Below are positions 7,521-15,208 of a stretch of DNA of 24,844 nt, in pieces. The first letter of the stretch is position 1, and each line of letters opens with the position of its first letter. The position numbers were made by a program, and so were the translations under genes. Where the stretch lies: positions 97,380-122,223 of the forward strand of contig DDFI01000014.1 in the NCBI GenBank assembly GCA_002337095.1, read 5' to 3'. The stretch comes from Candidatus Saccharibacteria bacterium UBA1932 (lineage in GTDB: Bacteria; Patescibacteriota; Saccharimonadia; Saccharimonadales; Saccharimonadaceae). The notes under the pieces were generated by a model that worked only from the letters and a program-made list of their open reading frames with translations, did not search any database and was not told the origin of the DNA.

Positions 7521-9194
7521 ATGGGTGGCACATACCTCAACCAGCGAGAAATTTTGCTAATCCGCCTCGCGGGGATACTGGCGCCGATTCCGCTGCTTGG
7601 CTACGGGCTTTGTATTAGTGCGGGCCTTGTTCCATCGACACATTACCAGGGTGATCTGGCGCTCTATATGATCACCGGTACATGGATGGCGACTGGTACG
7701 GCGCATTTTTTCTACGCACGGTACCGTGCCGCACAGCGCGCATTTGTTGTTATCCAGCACCTTCTCGTTGGCCTCTATGTTATCCTCGTCAGTGGCATAT
7801 ATACACCGGTGCTCAGCCTGTATGTGCTGCTCCTTATCGGAACGTATTTTTATACAGGTCGTATCGGATTTTACATGAGTGCCTCGTGGGTACTGGCGGT
7901 ATCGCTCTTTGATTTCATCTACACCACCGATCCAATTGCTCGGCTCAATATCTTGATTGCGATGGTTGCGCTGATCTTTGTGTCCAACCTGCTACTACTT
8001 GTCACGCGATCGCAACAGGTCGACCAAGAACAGTTTGCGGCCACCCGAGTATCGCGCAATCTTGAGCGCGACCGGCTCATCACCCTCATCAACAACCTTA
8101 CCGATGCTATCATCAGCACCGACGTGCACGGCGTAGTACGCATCTACAACGCCGCGGCCCTCAACCTGCTTGATACCAATGCCAATCTCAACGGTAAATC
8201 TATCGACACCATCCTGAGGGTGCAAGACAAATCCGGCAAATCTGTGCCCATCACAAAGCTGCTTCGCGCCTCTACCAAAGTCGTCATGCGCGACGACCTC
8301 GTCATTCCATTTCCCGACGATCCGATGCGCCTCGAGGTCACACTCACCCCGATCCGCGGGAGCTTTAGCGACAGTATTCGCGACCCCAGTAGCGATGGAT
8401 TTATTCTAATTCTCCGCGACATCACCAAGGCCAAAAGCCTCGAGGAGGAGCGCGACGAGTTTATCTCGGTGGTTAGTCACGAGCTACGCACACCGCTGTC
8501 TATCGCCGAGGGTACCATCAGTAATCTCGGGTTTATTCTGTCGCATGGCGGCATGGCCCCCGATCGCCAGCAAGACAGCATCAAGGCCGCTCACGAGCAA
8601 ATCATGTTCTTGTCTAAAATGGTCAACGACCTCAGTACACTCAGTCGCGCCGAGCGCGGCGTTGGCGATGCACTCGAGACCATCGATGTCACTGCGCTGA
8701 TGAATGGTCTGCACACCGAATACGGCACCGAGGCAGGGCAGGCGGGGCTGACGTTTAATATCGACCTCGGCACGCGCTTGGGCAAAATCACCACCAGCCC
8801 GCTCTACCTACGCGAGCTGTTGCAGAATCTCATCACTAATGCTATCAAATATACCCACACCGGCAGCATTACCATGCGCGCCCGGCGCAGCGGCGATCAG
8901 CTGGATTTTGCCGTGATCGATACGGGCATTGGCATCAGCAAGTCCGACCAGGCCAAGATTTTCCAAAAATTCTACCGCTCCGAGGATTATCGCACCCGCG
9001 AGACGCGCGGCACCGGCCTTGGCCTCTACGTCGCGGCCAAGCTCGCCCGCAAGCTCGGCACCCGCATCGAACTTGCCAGCCAGCTCAACCACGGCTCGAC
9101 ATTCAGCTTCACCCTCACCGCCGACCCACGCGAAACCGCCGCCTCCGCCCCCGGCCAAACGCTCATTATTCCACAACCACCCAGACCCAAATAG
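7521..9194 (+). CDS. Orphan membrane sensor histidine kinase with PAS domain
   Basis: A 557-residue protein. The first ~165 residues hold about five or six hydrophobic segments, so the sensor region is embedded in the membrane. A PAS-like domain follows (about 183-300, LINNLTDAIISTDVHGVVRIYN). The HisKA domain has SHELRTP with phospho-acceptor His320. The ATPase domain shows the N box (NLITNAIKYT, 436-445), G1 DTGIGIS (467-473), the F box KIFQKFYR and G2 GTGLGL (497-502). All residues needed for autophosphorylation are present. No response regulator gene lies in the window, so its partner is elsewhere. The signal is unknown. The C-terminus ends in an Ala/Pro-rich tail. Confidence 0.93.
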   Translation: MGGTYLNQREILLIRLAGILAPIPLLGYGLCISAGLVPSTHYQGDLALYMITGTWMATGTAHFFYARYRAAQRAFVVIQHLLVGLYVILVSGIYTPVLSLYVLLLIGTYFYTGRIGFYMSASWVLAVSLFDFIYTTDPIARLNILIAMVALIFVSNLLLLVTRSQQVDQEQFAATRVSRNLERDRLITLINNLTDAIISTDVHGVVRIYNAAALNLLDTNANLNGKSIDTILRVQDKSGKSVPITKLLRASTKVVMRDDLVIPFPDDPMRLEVTLTPIRGSFSDSIRDPSSDGFILILRDITKAKSLEEERDEFISVVSHELRTPLSIAEGTISNLGFILSHGGMAPDRQQDSIKAAHEQIMFLSKMVNDLSTLSRAERGVGDALETIDVTALMNGLHTEYGTEAGQAGLTFNIDLGTRLGKITTSPLYLRELLQNLITNAIKYTHTGSITMRARRSGDQLDFAVIDTGIGISKSDQAKIFQKFYRSEDYRTRETRGTGLGLYVAAKLARKLGTRIELASQLNHGSTFSFTLTADPRETAASAPGQTLIIPQPPRPK

Positions 9195-9215
9195 CGCGTA
9201 AGTTAGTGAGTGAAT

Positions 9216-9245
9216 TTGACATAATGCCCGTCGTAGTGCTATAGT
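9216..9245 (+). promoter_or_regulatory. Promoter of secE-nusG
   Basis: TTGACA (9216-9221), an 18-bp spacer and TATAGT (9240-9245). The predicted start is near 9252. The rplJ promoter has the same layout, TTGAC-N-spacer-TATAGTGGT. Confidence 0.75.
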
Positions 9246-9297
9246 GGTACTTGACAGTCTGCAACAAGCAGGCTTTTAATTTTGGGAGAGCAGAGCC

Positions 9298-9729
9298 TTG
9301 GCTAAATCCTCATCGAAAACCACCAAAACCAATACCACAAAAGCGAGAGCAAAGACAAAAGCAAAGACCAGCGCAAGCAAACCCGCCCAGCGCGTTACTC
9401 GCATCAAGGCCAGCGAATCTGCCGCACCACGCGTTAGCGTGGACGTGCCGCAGCCCGCTACCGAAAGCACGGCAACACCTGCCAGCAAGCCTCGCAGCCA
9501 GCGAGCGACGAACGTGGACGGCGGCGTAACACGTCGGTCTCCATGGCGAGCCATCGCCGATTATTTCACCGGCGCGTGGTACGAACTACGCCAAGTACGC
9601 TGGCCAAACCGCAGCCAAACCTGGCAAATGACCGGCGCGCTACTGGGATTCACGGCGTTTTTTGTGGTCGTTATCCTGCTGCTCGACGCCGGCGCCAACT
9701 ATCTATTTAATCATCTATTAGGACGCTAG
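9298..9729 (+). CDS. secE: Preprotein translocase subunit SecE with basic N-terminal extension
   Basis: A 143-residue protein. The C-terminal 60 residues form the SecE core: an amphipathic helix with YELRQVRWPNRSQTW, then one transmembrane helix (LLGFTAFFVVVILLLDAGANYLF). SecE clamps SecY in the Sec translocon. The first ~80 residues are a low-complexity Lys/Thr/Ala/Ser-rich extension absent from most bacterial SecE proteins. The start is a TTG codon preceded by GGGAG at 9 nt; no in-frame ATG lies between it and the core until well inside. It precedes nusG by 55 bp, the conserved secE-nusG arrangement, and they are likely co-transcribed. Confidence 0.9.
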   Translation: MAKSSSKTTKTNTTKARAKTKAKTSASKPAQRVTRIKASESAAPRVSVDVPQPATESTATPASKPRSQRATNVDGGVTRRSPWRAIADYFTGAWYELRQVRWPNRSQTWQMTGALLGFTAFFVVVILLLDAGANYLFNHLLGR

Positions 9730-9784
9730 CAAGCGATTAACTACGGGCAGCCGGCTGCAATCTGGCGCTCGAAAGGAAGCACGT

Positions 9785-10330
9785 ATGTCAACAAACCGTT
9801 ATGATTCAACTCGCCAGTGGTACGCTATTCACACCTATTCTGGCTACGAAGAAAAAGTCGCTGATTCGATTCGTCAGCGCATTAATGCCGTCGATATGGC
9901 CAACAAAATATTCGACGTCATGGTGCCAAAAGAAAAGCAAATCCAGATCAAAAACGGCAAACGCAAGGTCGTCGAGGCCAAGATTTTCCAGGGCTACGTA
10001 CTGGTCGAGATGAAACTGACCGAGGAGACGTGGTTTATCGTGCGCAACACGCCGGGCGTGACTGGATTCGTCGGCAGTGGCAGCGATCCAACCGCAGTCA
10101 GCGATAGCGAAATCGCCAAAATCAAGAAACGCATGGGTGTCGAAGACCCCAAGCACCAGATTGATTTCGAAATCGGCGAAGTCGTCAGCATCACCGATGG
10201 GCCATTCAAGGGCTTCGACGGCTCTGTGTCGGATATCGACACCGCCAAGGGCAAGCTAAAGGTGATGGTCAGCATGTTTGGTCGCGACACCCCAGTAGAG
10301 CTTGACGCGCTGCAGGTCAAAAAAGTCTAG
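9785..10330 (+). CDS. nusG: Transcription elongation/antitermination factor NusG
   Basis: A 181-residue protein of normal length. The NGN domain runs from QWYAIHTYSGYE to about residue 115 and includes FQGYVLVEM and the NTPGVTGFVG segment. The KOW domain follows (about 125-181, EVVSITDGPFKGFDGSV). NusG binds RNA polymerase, aids elongation and couples transcription with translation. A Shine-Dalgarno sequence (AAAGGAAG) precedes the ATG. The methyltransferase gene begins 12 bp downstream. Confidence 0.97.
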   Translation: MSTNRYDSTRQWYAIHTYSGYEEKVADSIRQRINAVDMANKIFDVMVPKEKQIQIKNGKRKVVEAKIFQGYVLVEMKLTEETWFIVRNTPGVTGFVGSGSDPTAVSDSEIAKIKKRMGVEDPKHQIDFEIGEVVSITDGPFKGFDGSVSDIDTAKGKLKVMVSMFGRDTPVELDALQVKKV

Positions 10331-10342
10331 CCGTCACGCAGG

Positions 10343-10966
10343 ATGTCGTCTGCTGCCTCGCTTCTCGCGCGTTATCCGATTATTTCTGACCAAATGCGGC
10401 CGGATGAGCTGCGTGATGTGTTGCTGGCGCTCGAACGCCAGCTAGCGAAGGGTGAGCGCGGCGCGGTGGTAGAATTTGGCTGTTATAGCGGTACGACGTC
10501 GTTGTTTATTAGGCGGCTGATTGATCAGTATGGCTTGGGCAACGAATTCCATGTGTATGATTCGTTCGAGGGGCTGCCAGCCAAAACCAAGGCCGACTAC
10601 AGCGTGGCGGGTGAGCAATTCAAAGCTGGCGAACTTGCCGCGAGCAAAAAGCAGTTTTTGATGAATTTTACCAAAACACACCTGGCGCCACCGGTAATGC
10701 ACAAGGGCTGGTTCTCGGACCTGACGCCAGCGGATATTCCGCCAGGGATTTGTTTTGCGTTCCTCGATGGCGATTATTATGAATCAATTCGCGATTCATT
10801 TTGCCTGATTACACCGCAGCTCGCGCCGCACGCTATCATTGTTGTCGATGACTACCAAAACGAAGCCCTCCCTGGCGCCGCCCGCGCCGCCGACGAATGG
10901 TGCCGCGTCCACCGCTGGCGCATTCAGGCTATGCATAGCCTAGCTCTGATCACGCCAAATACGTAG
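10343..10966 (+). CDS. TylF/MycF-like SAM-dependent O-methyltransferase family protein
   Basis: A 207-residue class I methyltransferase-like protein. The SAM-binding loop is VEFGCYSG (43-50). VYDSFEGLP (71-79), FLDGDYYESIRDS (140-152) and VVDDY (167-171) are all characteristic of the TylF (macrocin O-methyltransferase) family. Family members methylate hydroxyls on sugars or other small molecules; the substrate here is unknown, and a surface glycan is one possibility. It begins 12 bp after nusG with only a weak ribosome binding site (AGG next to the ATG), so translation may depend on nusG. This pairing with nusG is not standard and probably reflects genome compaction. Confidence 0.85.
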   Translation: MSSAASLLARYPIISDQMRPDELRDVLLALERQLAKGERGAVVEFGCYSGTTSLFIRRLIDQYGLGNEFHVYDSFEGLPAKTKADYSVAGEQFKAGELAASKKQFLMNFTKTHLAPPVMHKGWFSDLTPADIPPGICFAFLDGDYYESIRDSFCLITPQLAPHAIIVVDDYQNEALPGAARAADEWCRVHRWRIQAMHSLALITPNT

Positions 10967-10972
10967 ACGGCG

Positions 10973-10978
10973 TATAAT
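10973..10978 (+). promoter_or_regulatory. Leaderless -10 box for the cyclase-like gene
   Basis: A perfect TATAAT ends 7 nt before the ATG at 10986. No Shine-Dalgarno sequence. Confidence 0.65.
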
Positions 10979-10985
10979 AGGATAC

Positions 10986-11423
10986 ATGAGTACTCCAAGG
11001 ACAGGATACGTTATCTGTTGGGATATGGTCGATTCTACGCAGGCAATCCAACGTGATTTTGCTTCTGCCTCCCAATACATTAATGTCATCGCACAAAAAA
11101 CCGCGGCGGCGGCGCCCGAACACGAGGCGACCTTACTTCAATCTATAGGCGATGGCCAGCTCTATTGGATACCGGGCGACAATAGGGAAAAGGAAGCGGT
11201 AGCATTTGCAAAAGAAATCCTCGCAATCGCTCGCAGGGCAAAACGCGACTACCCAACACGTATGATCAAAGTCGCCACAGCACCGGGCTCGCTCGTCGAA
11301 AGTACGATGGGATTAACCGGCCCTGTTCTTTGGAATATTCACACTACCATGAAACGCACCCCCCGCTCAACGCTACGCCTTATCAACGTTAAATCAAAGC
11401 AATTGGAGGAAACATATGTCTAG
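10986..11423 (+). CDS. Small class III nucleotidyl cyclase-like domain protein
   Basis: A 145-residue stand-alone domain. CWDMVDST (11-18) resembles the first metal-binding motif of class III adenylate/guanylate cyclases, with Asp13 and Asp16. SIGDGQLYW (53-61) matches the IGDG beta-hairpin of that fold with the second Asp56. MIKVATAPG (93-101) fits the following strand. GPVLWNIHTTMK (112-123) occupies the place of the usual G-x-x-x-N-x-A-x-R helix, with Asn117 kept but the Arg not clearly present. There are no membrane segments or sensor domain. I assign the fold from motifs; catalytic activity is doubtful. Its last 8 nt overlap the start of the rhodanese gene, so the two are translationally coupled. 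Confidence 0.6.
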   Translation: MSTPRTGYVICWDMVDSTQAIQRDFASASQYINVIAQKTAAAAPEHEATLLQSIGDGQLYWIPGDNREKEAVAFAKEILAIARRAKRDYPTRMIKVATAPGSLVESTMGLTGPVLWNIHTTMKRTPRSTLRLINVKSKQLEETYV

Positions 11424-11679
11424 AATTATCATTGACACCCGCAGTCCCGAGGAATACGCCGGTCACCATGTCGAGGGCGCGATTAATATTCCGCCCGAGG
11501 AATTTATGACTGGGCTGCCCGCAGCGCTAGCTGATATCGCGCGCAGCACCGAAATTATCGTCTATTGCCGATCTGGCGCCCGCAGCAACACCGTCAGCCA
11601 CATCCTGCGCGCCCAAGGGTTTACTAATATTATCAATGGCATCAACGCCGGGCATGTCGAGCAATTGCTGTCGCGGTAG
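11416..11679 (+). CDS. Single-domain rhodanese-like sulfurtransferase
   Basis: An 87-residue single rhodanese domain. It has the N-terminal IDTRSPEEYAGHHVEGAINIP motif and the active-site loop CRSGARS, whose Cys carries the persulfide. Small rhodaneses of this type move sulfane sulfur in the cytosol. A good Shine-Dalgarno sequence (GGAGGAA) lies inside the end of the upstream cyclase-like gene, which it overlaps by 8 nt. There is no signal peptide. Confidence 0.9.
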   Translation: MSRIIIDTRSPEEYAGHHVEGAINIPPEEFMTGLPAALADIARSTEIIVYCRSGARSNTVSHILRAQGFTNIINGINAGHVEQLLSR

Positions 11680-11707
11680 TTTGGGATAGCCACGACACGC
11701 ATACCGC

Positions 11708-11781
11708 TTGCAAATACCCCGCATGTAGCGTATACTTGTATCTGTTACGCACTAAATATTAGCTTCAACAATATATTTAGT
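11708..11781 (+). promoter_or_regulatory. rplK promoter and leader hairpin
   Basis: TTGCAA (11708-11713), a 17-bp spacer and TATACT (11731-11736) form a good promoter. The leader contains a 9-bp hairpin, ACTAAATAT (11751-11759) with ATATTTAGT (11773-11781), immediately before the AAAAAGGA ribosome binding site. It could modulate translation initiation; no specific L11-type regulator is recognised. Confidence 0.6.
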
Positions 11782-11798
11782 AAAAAGGAATCATTATT

Positions 11799-12224
11799 AT
11801 GGCCAAAAAAGTAATTGGTAATCTAAAACTCCGCATCCCAGCCGGCCGCGCGACGGCAGGCCCGCCTGTGGGCTCGACGCTTGGGCAGTGGGGGCTCAAC
11901 ATGATGGATTTTATCAACCCATTTAACGACGCGACCAAGGCCGACATGGGCAAAGATGTGATCGTACACATTCAGGTGTTCGAGGACCGCACTTTTGCCT
12001 GGAAAAGCCTTGGCCAGCCAGTAGATGATGCCATCCGCGAAAAAATCGGCATCAAAAAAGGCAGCGGCAAGCCGCACGCCGAAAAAGTTGGCAAGATCAC
12101 TCGCGCCCAGCTTGCCGAGATCGCCGAGATGAAAAAAGACCAGCTGAACGCCATCGACGAAGCAGGTCGCATCAAGATCATCGCCGGCAGCGCCCGCAGC
12201 ATGGGCGTCGAAGTCGTCGACTAA
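11799..12224 (+). CDS. rplK: 50S ribosomal protein L11
   Basis: A 141-residue protein of normal length. The N-terminal domain includes LRIPAGRATAGPPVGSTLGQWGLNMMDF, the conserved Pro-rich region at the GTPase-associated centre. The C-terminal rRNA-binding domain ends in AGSARSMGVEV. L11 binds 23S rRNA helices 43/44 and acts in factor binding. In most bacteria rplA follows directly; here it lies about 5 kb away. An intrinsic terminator follows 25 bp after the stop. Confidence 0.97.
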   Translation: MAKKVIGNLKLRIPAGRATAGPPVGSTLGQWGLNMMDFINPFNDATKADMGKDVIVHIQVFEDRTFAWKSLGQPVDDAIREKIGIKKGSGKPHAEKVGKITRAQLAEIAEMKKDQLNAIDEAGRIKIIAGSARSMGVEVVD

Positions 12225-12244
12225 TACCTTATATCTCATCCACC

Positions 12245-12274
12245 AAAAATCACCTGGCTAGCAGGTGATTTTTT
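12245..12274 (+). terminator. Intrinsic terminator of rplK
   Basis: ATCACCTG (12249-12256) pairs with CAGGTGAT (12262-12269) around a 5-nt loop, followed by TTTTT. An A-run precedes the stem, so it may also stop transcription from the opposite strand. Confidence 0.85.
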
Positions 12275-12296
12275 GTTACCTAGTATAGGCTACAGC

Positions 12297-12344
12297 CCCT
12301 GGATGCGCACGCCAGGCTAGGGCCAGAGATCGTGCGCATCAGGG
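12297..12344 (-). terminator. Long hairpin after the LPHTG gene, without a U-tract
   Basis: GATGCGCACG (12302-12311) and CGTGCGCATC (12331-12340) are a perfect 10-bp inverted repeat. It is extended by CCCT/AGGG after one bulged base. It begins 9 bp past the stop of the LPHTG gene. No T-run follows on the minus strand. Confidence 0.45.
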
Positions 12345-12352
12345 ACAATTGC

Positions 12353-13981
12353 CTAGCGTTTGCGGAGTTTGAGTACCAGCAGGTAGGTGAGTGACCCGGC
12401 TACAAGTGGCGCCCACATTGGCAGCGTGTCACTTGGGCCAGTGTGTGGCAGCTCGAGTGGCGTTGGCGATACTACAGGGGTAATCGGCAGTGTGATCGAG
12501 CCCTTGCCAGGAGTGACTGGCACTTCGGGGGTAGGTGGAGTCACAGGTGCGGGGCCGGTGACGCCGTGCCATTGGTTGCTGTTCGATACTTCGGTGCCGG
12601 TAGATACGCCGACGCCGGTGACGCTGGCCGTGTCGCCGTGGACGGCATCATAGCCAAGCGCAGGCAAGCTGCCGGTGCAGTCAAATGTATCGCCAGGTGC
12701 AAATGGGCCATCCCACGCCGTGCCGGTAGCCGCGCCACCCAGCGGGCTAAAGTCGCAGGTGATATCGGTGAGCGTGCCGACGCCCGTGGTGGTTTTGTCG
12801 CTTACCACAATGCCAACCAGCGTTTCGTTACCAGTGTTGGTAATCGTGAAATGGATCAGCTGCGCGGTAGTAGCGTCGAGATTTTTGGCATCGTCGGCAG
12901 TATCATGCGCGCCGGTGACGCGGTCGGTGTCCCATTTTTCGATCGAGATCGCTGGCGCAAGCTGCGTGCCGTTGCCACCACCGCCGCCGCCATACACGGT
13001 GGCGCTACGGGTAATTTTGATCTCTTGGCCATTCTGCAACACCGTCGCAGTGTCGGTGTAGGCAGGCAGTGTGCCATCTGTGTCGGCCATTACAACAAGG
13101 GTGTAGACTTTTTGGGCCAGCGTTTGGCTAATCGAGACCGTCACAACATGCGGCGCACAAGTGATCGTGGCCAGAGCAGTGACATCGGCCTCGGCGACAA
13201 GTGAGCCGCGACTGTCGAGCACGTTGCTTTGGCGTACCAGCCGCAGCTCGTTGCAGCGAATAGTCTGATGGCTATCAACGCGGTCGGTGATAGTGACCGT
13301 TTCGTTGTTGGTGGCAGTCACGCGCGAATTAATGCCAGAGATTGCGACCAGGCCATCAGTCGACACTACGGCCCATTTGTCAGGGCCGGTGTAAAGGCCA
13401 CCGCAGTAGGTGCACTCATCGGTGACAACATGGATTATTTGAGTGACGCCATTTAGCACGAATGACAAATCGTACGGCGTACCTGGCTGAACAGTCTCGG
13501 CAAAGCCAGCGTACAGCGTAGCATTCCAGGTGACACAATTATGAGTCGCCAGGTAGGTGCTGTCAAAGGTAAACGTCACCTTGTGGCCATCAGATACCAT
13601 GTGGCCCATCACAGTAGTGCCGTCTGGGGCATATAGATTGTAGGTGGCGACGTTGCCGGCAAGTTCGGCTGGCAGCGTGGCGGTCTTGGTGTAGGTAGTA
13701 TCGCCATCAGGGATCGCACCACTAAAGTTAAGCTTTAGCTTGGTCCACACGGTATAGTCCTGGGTGCCGCTTTCGTTGGTCAGCGTCATGTCAAAGCTAT
13801 TTGTGCTACATCCTGCCACAAGTGGCGCGACCGGGGCAGGCTGTGCTACGCTTAGCACAGGGGTCGATGCAGGTTCGGTTGGTGTCTCTGCCGCATAAGC
13901 ACGGGCAACTGGTACTATGGCCTGCGCCAGCACAACGGCAAACACGGCAAGTCCATAGCCAAGGGATTTGATGGCTTTCAT
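12353..13981 (-). CDS. LPHTG cell-wall-anchored surface protein with DUF11-like domain
   Basis: About 542 residues from the ATG at 13981; a GTG at 13999 is less likely, since the ATG begins the signal peptide (MKAIKSLGYGLAVFAVVLAQ). Several beta-sandwich domains follow, with paired Cys residues (for example CTYCGG). A Gly-rich linker of six consecutive Gly residues precedes a DUF11-like domain (HFTITNTGNETLVGIVVSD), then a Pro-rich stalk. The sorting signal is LPHTG at 511-515 followed by a hydrophobic segment and KLRKR. It should be fixed to peptidoglycan by a sortase. It is the second LPxTG protein in the window but is not a close copy of the LPKTG protein apart from the DUF11-like part. 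An adhesion or host-interaction role is inferred. Confidence 0.85.
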   Translation of the reverse strand: MKAIKSLGYGLAVFAVVLAQAIVPVARAYAAETPTEPASTPVLSVAQPAPVAPLVAGCSTNSFDMTLTNESGTQDYTVWTKLKLNFSGAIPDGDTTYTKTATLPAELAGNVATYNLYAPDGTTVMGHMVSDGHKVTFTFDSTYLATHNCVTWNATLYAGFAETVQPGTPYDLSFVLNGVTQIIHVVTDECTYCGGLYTGPDKWAVVSTDGLVAISGINSRVTATNNETVTITDRVDSHQTIRCNELRLVRQSNVLDSRGSLVAEADVTALATITCAPHVVTVSISQTLAQKVYTLVVMADTDGTLPAYTDTATVLQNGQEIKITRSATVYGGGGGGNGTQLAPAISIEKWDTDRVTGAHDTADDAKNLDATTAQLIHFTITNTGNETLVGIVVSDKTTTGVGTLTDITCDFSPLGGAATGTAWDGPFAPGDTFDCTGSLPALGYDAVHGDTASVTGVGVSTGTEVSNSNQWHGVTGPAPVTPPTPEVPVTPGKGSITLPITPVVSPTPLELPHTGPSDTLPMWAPLVAGSLTYLLVLKLRKR

Positions 13982-14016
13982 TTGATACTCATTCTCCACT
14001 AAGTAATACTGATCGT

Positions 14017-14045
14017 ATTCTAGACTATATTTTACATATAGTCAA
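14017..14045 (-). promoter_or_regulatory. Promoter of the LPHTG gene with embedded inverted repeat
   Basis: On the minus strand TTGACT (14045-14040), a 17-bp spacer and TAGAAT (14022-14017). A perfect 8-bp inverted repeat, GACTATAT-N5-ATATAGTC (14023-14043), fills the spacer, a typical position for a repressor operator. Confidence 0.6.
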
Positions 14046-14087
14046 TTACATTATAAACATAAGCACTGTACGGCCAGAGGTTAGTGG

Positions 14088-14093
14088 TATAAT
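14088..14093 (+). promoter_or_regulatory. -10 box of the tRNA-Pro gene
   Basis: TGG-TATAAT with predicted transcription start near 14100, just before the tRNA at 14104. Confidence 0.6.
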
Positions 14094-14103
14094 AGTGCTA
14101 TAA

Positions 14104-14179
14104 CGGGATGTGGCGCAGTTGGTAGCGCGCACGGCTGGGGGCCGTGAGGTCGCAAGTTCAAGTCTTGTCATCCCGACCA
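14104..14179 (+). tRNA. tRNA-Pro (anticodon GGG)
   Basis: A complete cloverleaf of 76 nt. The acceptor stem is CGGGATG/CATCCCG, with C1-G72 and discriminator A73 typical of bacterial tRNA-Pro. The D-arm is GCGCAGTTGGTAGCGC. The anticodon stem CACGG/CCGTG encloses the loop CTGGGGG, giving anticodon GGG. The T-arm contains TTCAAGT. The 3' CCA is encoded (14177-14179). Confidence 0.95.
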
Positions 14180-14490
14180 CGGTGCCCTTAATCGAACTAT
14201 CGACCTGAAAGCCAAGGCCGCCTGACGAGGAAGATCCTCGGCGGGCGGTTTCTTGTTGGGCGCGTTGGTGGTGACGCAGAGCAGCGAGGTGTAGTTCTTG
14301 CCGGGTGAGCTGGGCGAAGGGTGCGTTTAGGGTTTCGGTGATGCCCCGGCTGGCCGTTCCGGCGTGGTCGTCATCGGTCGGGTTGATGGCGATGTGCTCG
14401 AAGAACACAAGGTTGAGGAGTTTTTGGACGTTGGGTGCTGAACTCGGTGGTCAGCTGGTGCTGGGAGGCGTAGGTGAGGTCGACCAAAAT
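14180..14490 (-). pseudogene. Frameshifted C-terminal remnant of a large serine recombinase
   Basis: Reading the minus strand, VDLTYASQHQLTTEFS appears in one frame (about 14485-14435). The sequence then continues in another frame as VQKLLNLVFFEHIAINP and LNAPFAQLTRQELHLAALRH (down to about 14260). The pattern of a helical segment, an [L/N]xxFFExI strand and LNxPFAxL resembles the C-terminal end of actinobacterial large serine recombinases. There is no N-terminal catalytic domain, no start codon and a frame change near 14415-14440, so it is a dead fragment. It abuts the 3' end of tRNA-Pro. I base the call on remembered family patterns, not a search. Confidence 0.5.
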
Positions 14491-14504
14491 ATTGTATAAT
14501 ATAC

Positions 14505-14541
14505 GCTAATGCTTGACAATACTGACGAACATTAGCATACT
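14505..14541 (+). promoter_or_regulatory. Promoter and putative operator of the unknown gene at 14615
   Basis: TTGACA (14513-14518), a 17-bp spacer and CATACT (14536-14541). A 7-bp perfect inverted repeat, GCTAATG (14505-14511) and CATTAGC (14530-14536), brackets the -35 box and touches the -10 box, as an operator would. The predicted leader is about 67 nt. Confidence 0.5.
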
Positions 14542-14614
14542 GGGCCTTGATGCATTGCGCATCCCTCTGACGCTTACGAGCCGACGAGACTTCCCATGAG
14601 AAAGGAAGGCCGCT

Positions 14615-15196
14615 ATGGATACGTCCCGCGGTTTGGAGTACTTTGAGTCAACAGACGGTCGCAAGGAGCTAGATGACCTCTTGACCTTGCATCGACAGGG
14701 TGACACCCTGCGCCTGCTCCATGGCTACCAGGAGCAGGCAAGTATCATGGAGCCCTCCACGACTCGCTTCGAGGAGGAGATGGGATGCGACTCGCAGTCT
14801 CGTCCCGTTCGCCTCCTTGGTCTTGCGAGCGTGGGGGTGGAGACTATGAAGGGTGGCATTTTGTCGATTAAGACCGGCATAAGCCAACGCGAAAACGTCG
14901 TCACCTTTGCTCGGGCTGGGGGCTTTTCACAGCCCTACTGCGTGCGCGTCATTCGGCCCGATGGGCGCTTAGCGAGCAGCGACACATTCGAGCAGGCGTT
15001 CCGCCTAACCTGGACAGGTCTCTGTACAGCCGAAATCTGGGCCGCACTCCGGTTCCTGCCTGGCCGGACGCTCTATCTCGATATCGCCCAGGAGCTTAAC
15101 ACGCTCGCCAACGCAAGTGCTACTGGGATTGAACGACGTGCTGCAAACATGCGGCGTGTGGCGACTCTCTCCGAACACCGCATGACCACCACCTGA
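14615..15196 (+). CDS. Hypothetical protein, possibly acquired
   Basis: A 193-residue protein that I do not recognise. It is soluble, with no signal peptide or membrane segment. It mixes charged helical parts (residues 1-60 and 165-193) with a beta-rich middle (about 65-125). A Shine-Dalgarno sequence (AAAGGAAGG) lies about 6 nt before the ATG. It has its own promoter and a strong downstream hairpin, so it is a stand-alone unit. It sits next to a recombinase remnant and a tRNA, and its codon choice looks unlike the neighbouring genes, which suggests transfer. No function can be assigned. Confidence 0.65.
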   Translation: MDTSRGLEYFESTDGRKELDDLLTLHRQGDTLRLLHGYQEQASIMEPSTTRFEEEMGCDSQSRPVRLLGLASVGVETMKGGILSIKTGISQRENVVTFARAGGFSQPYCVRVIRPDGRLASSDTFEQAFRLTWTGLCTAEIWAALRFLPGRTLYLDIAQELNTLANASATGIERRAANMRRVATLSEHRMTTT

Positions 15197-15208
15197 CCCC
15201 GCACTAGG

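Noticed and set aside
14140..14179. tRNA 3' end as an attachment site bounding a genomic island
   Set aside because: I searched by eye for a second copy of the T-arm/acceptor sequence downstream and found none, so no island borders can be drawn.
14046..14408. Minus-strand open frame read as one 120-residue protein
   Set aside because: It runs through the antisense of tRNA-Pro, a common annotation artefact. Only the part from about 14260 to 14408 resembles recombinase sequence and it is treated as a pseudogene.
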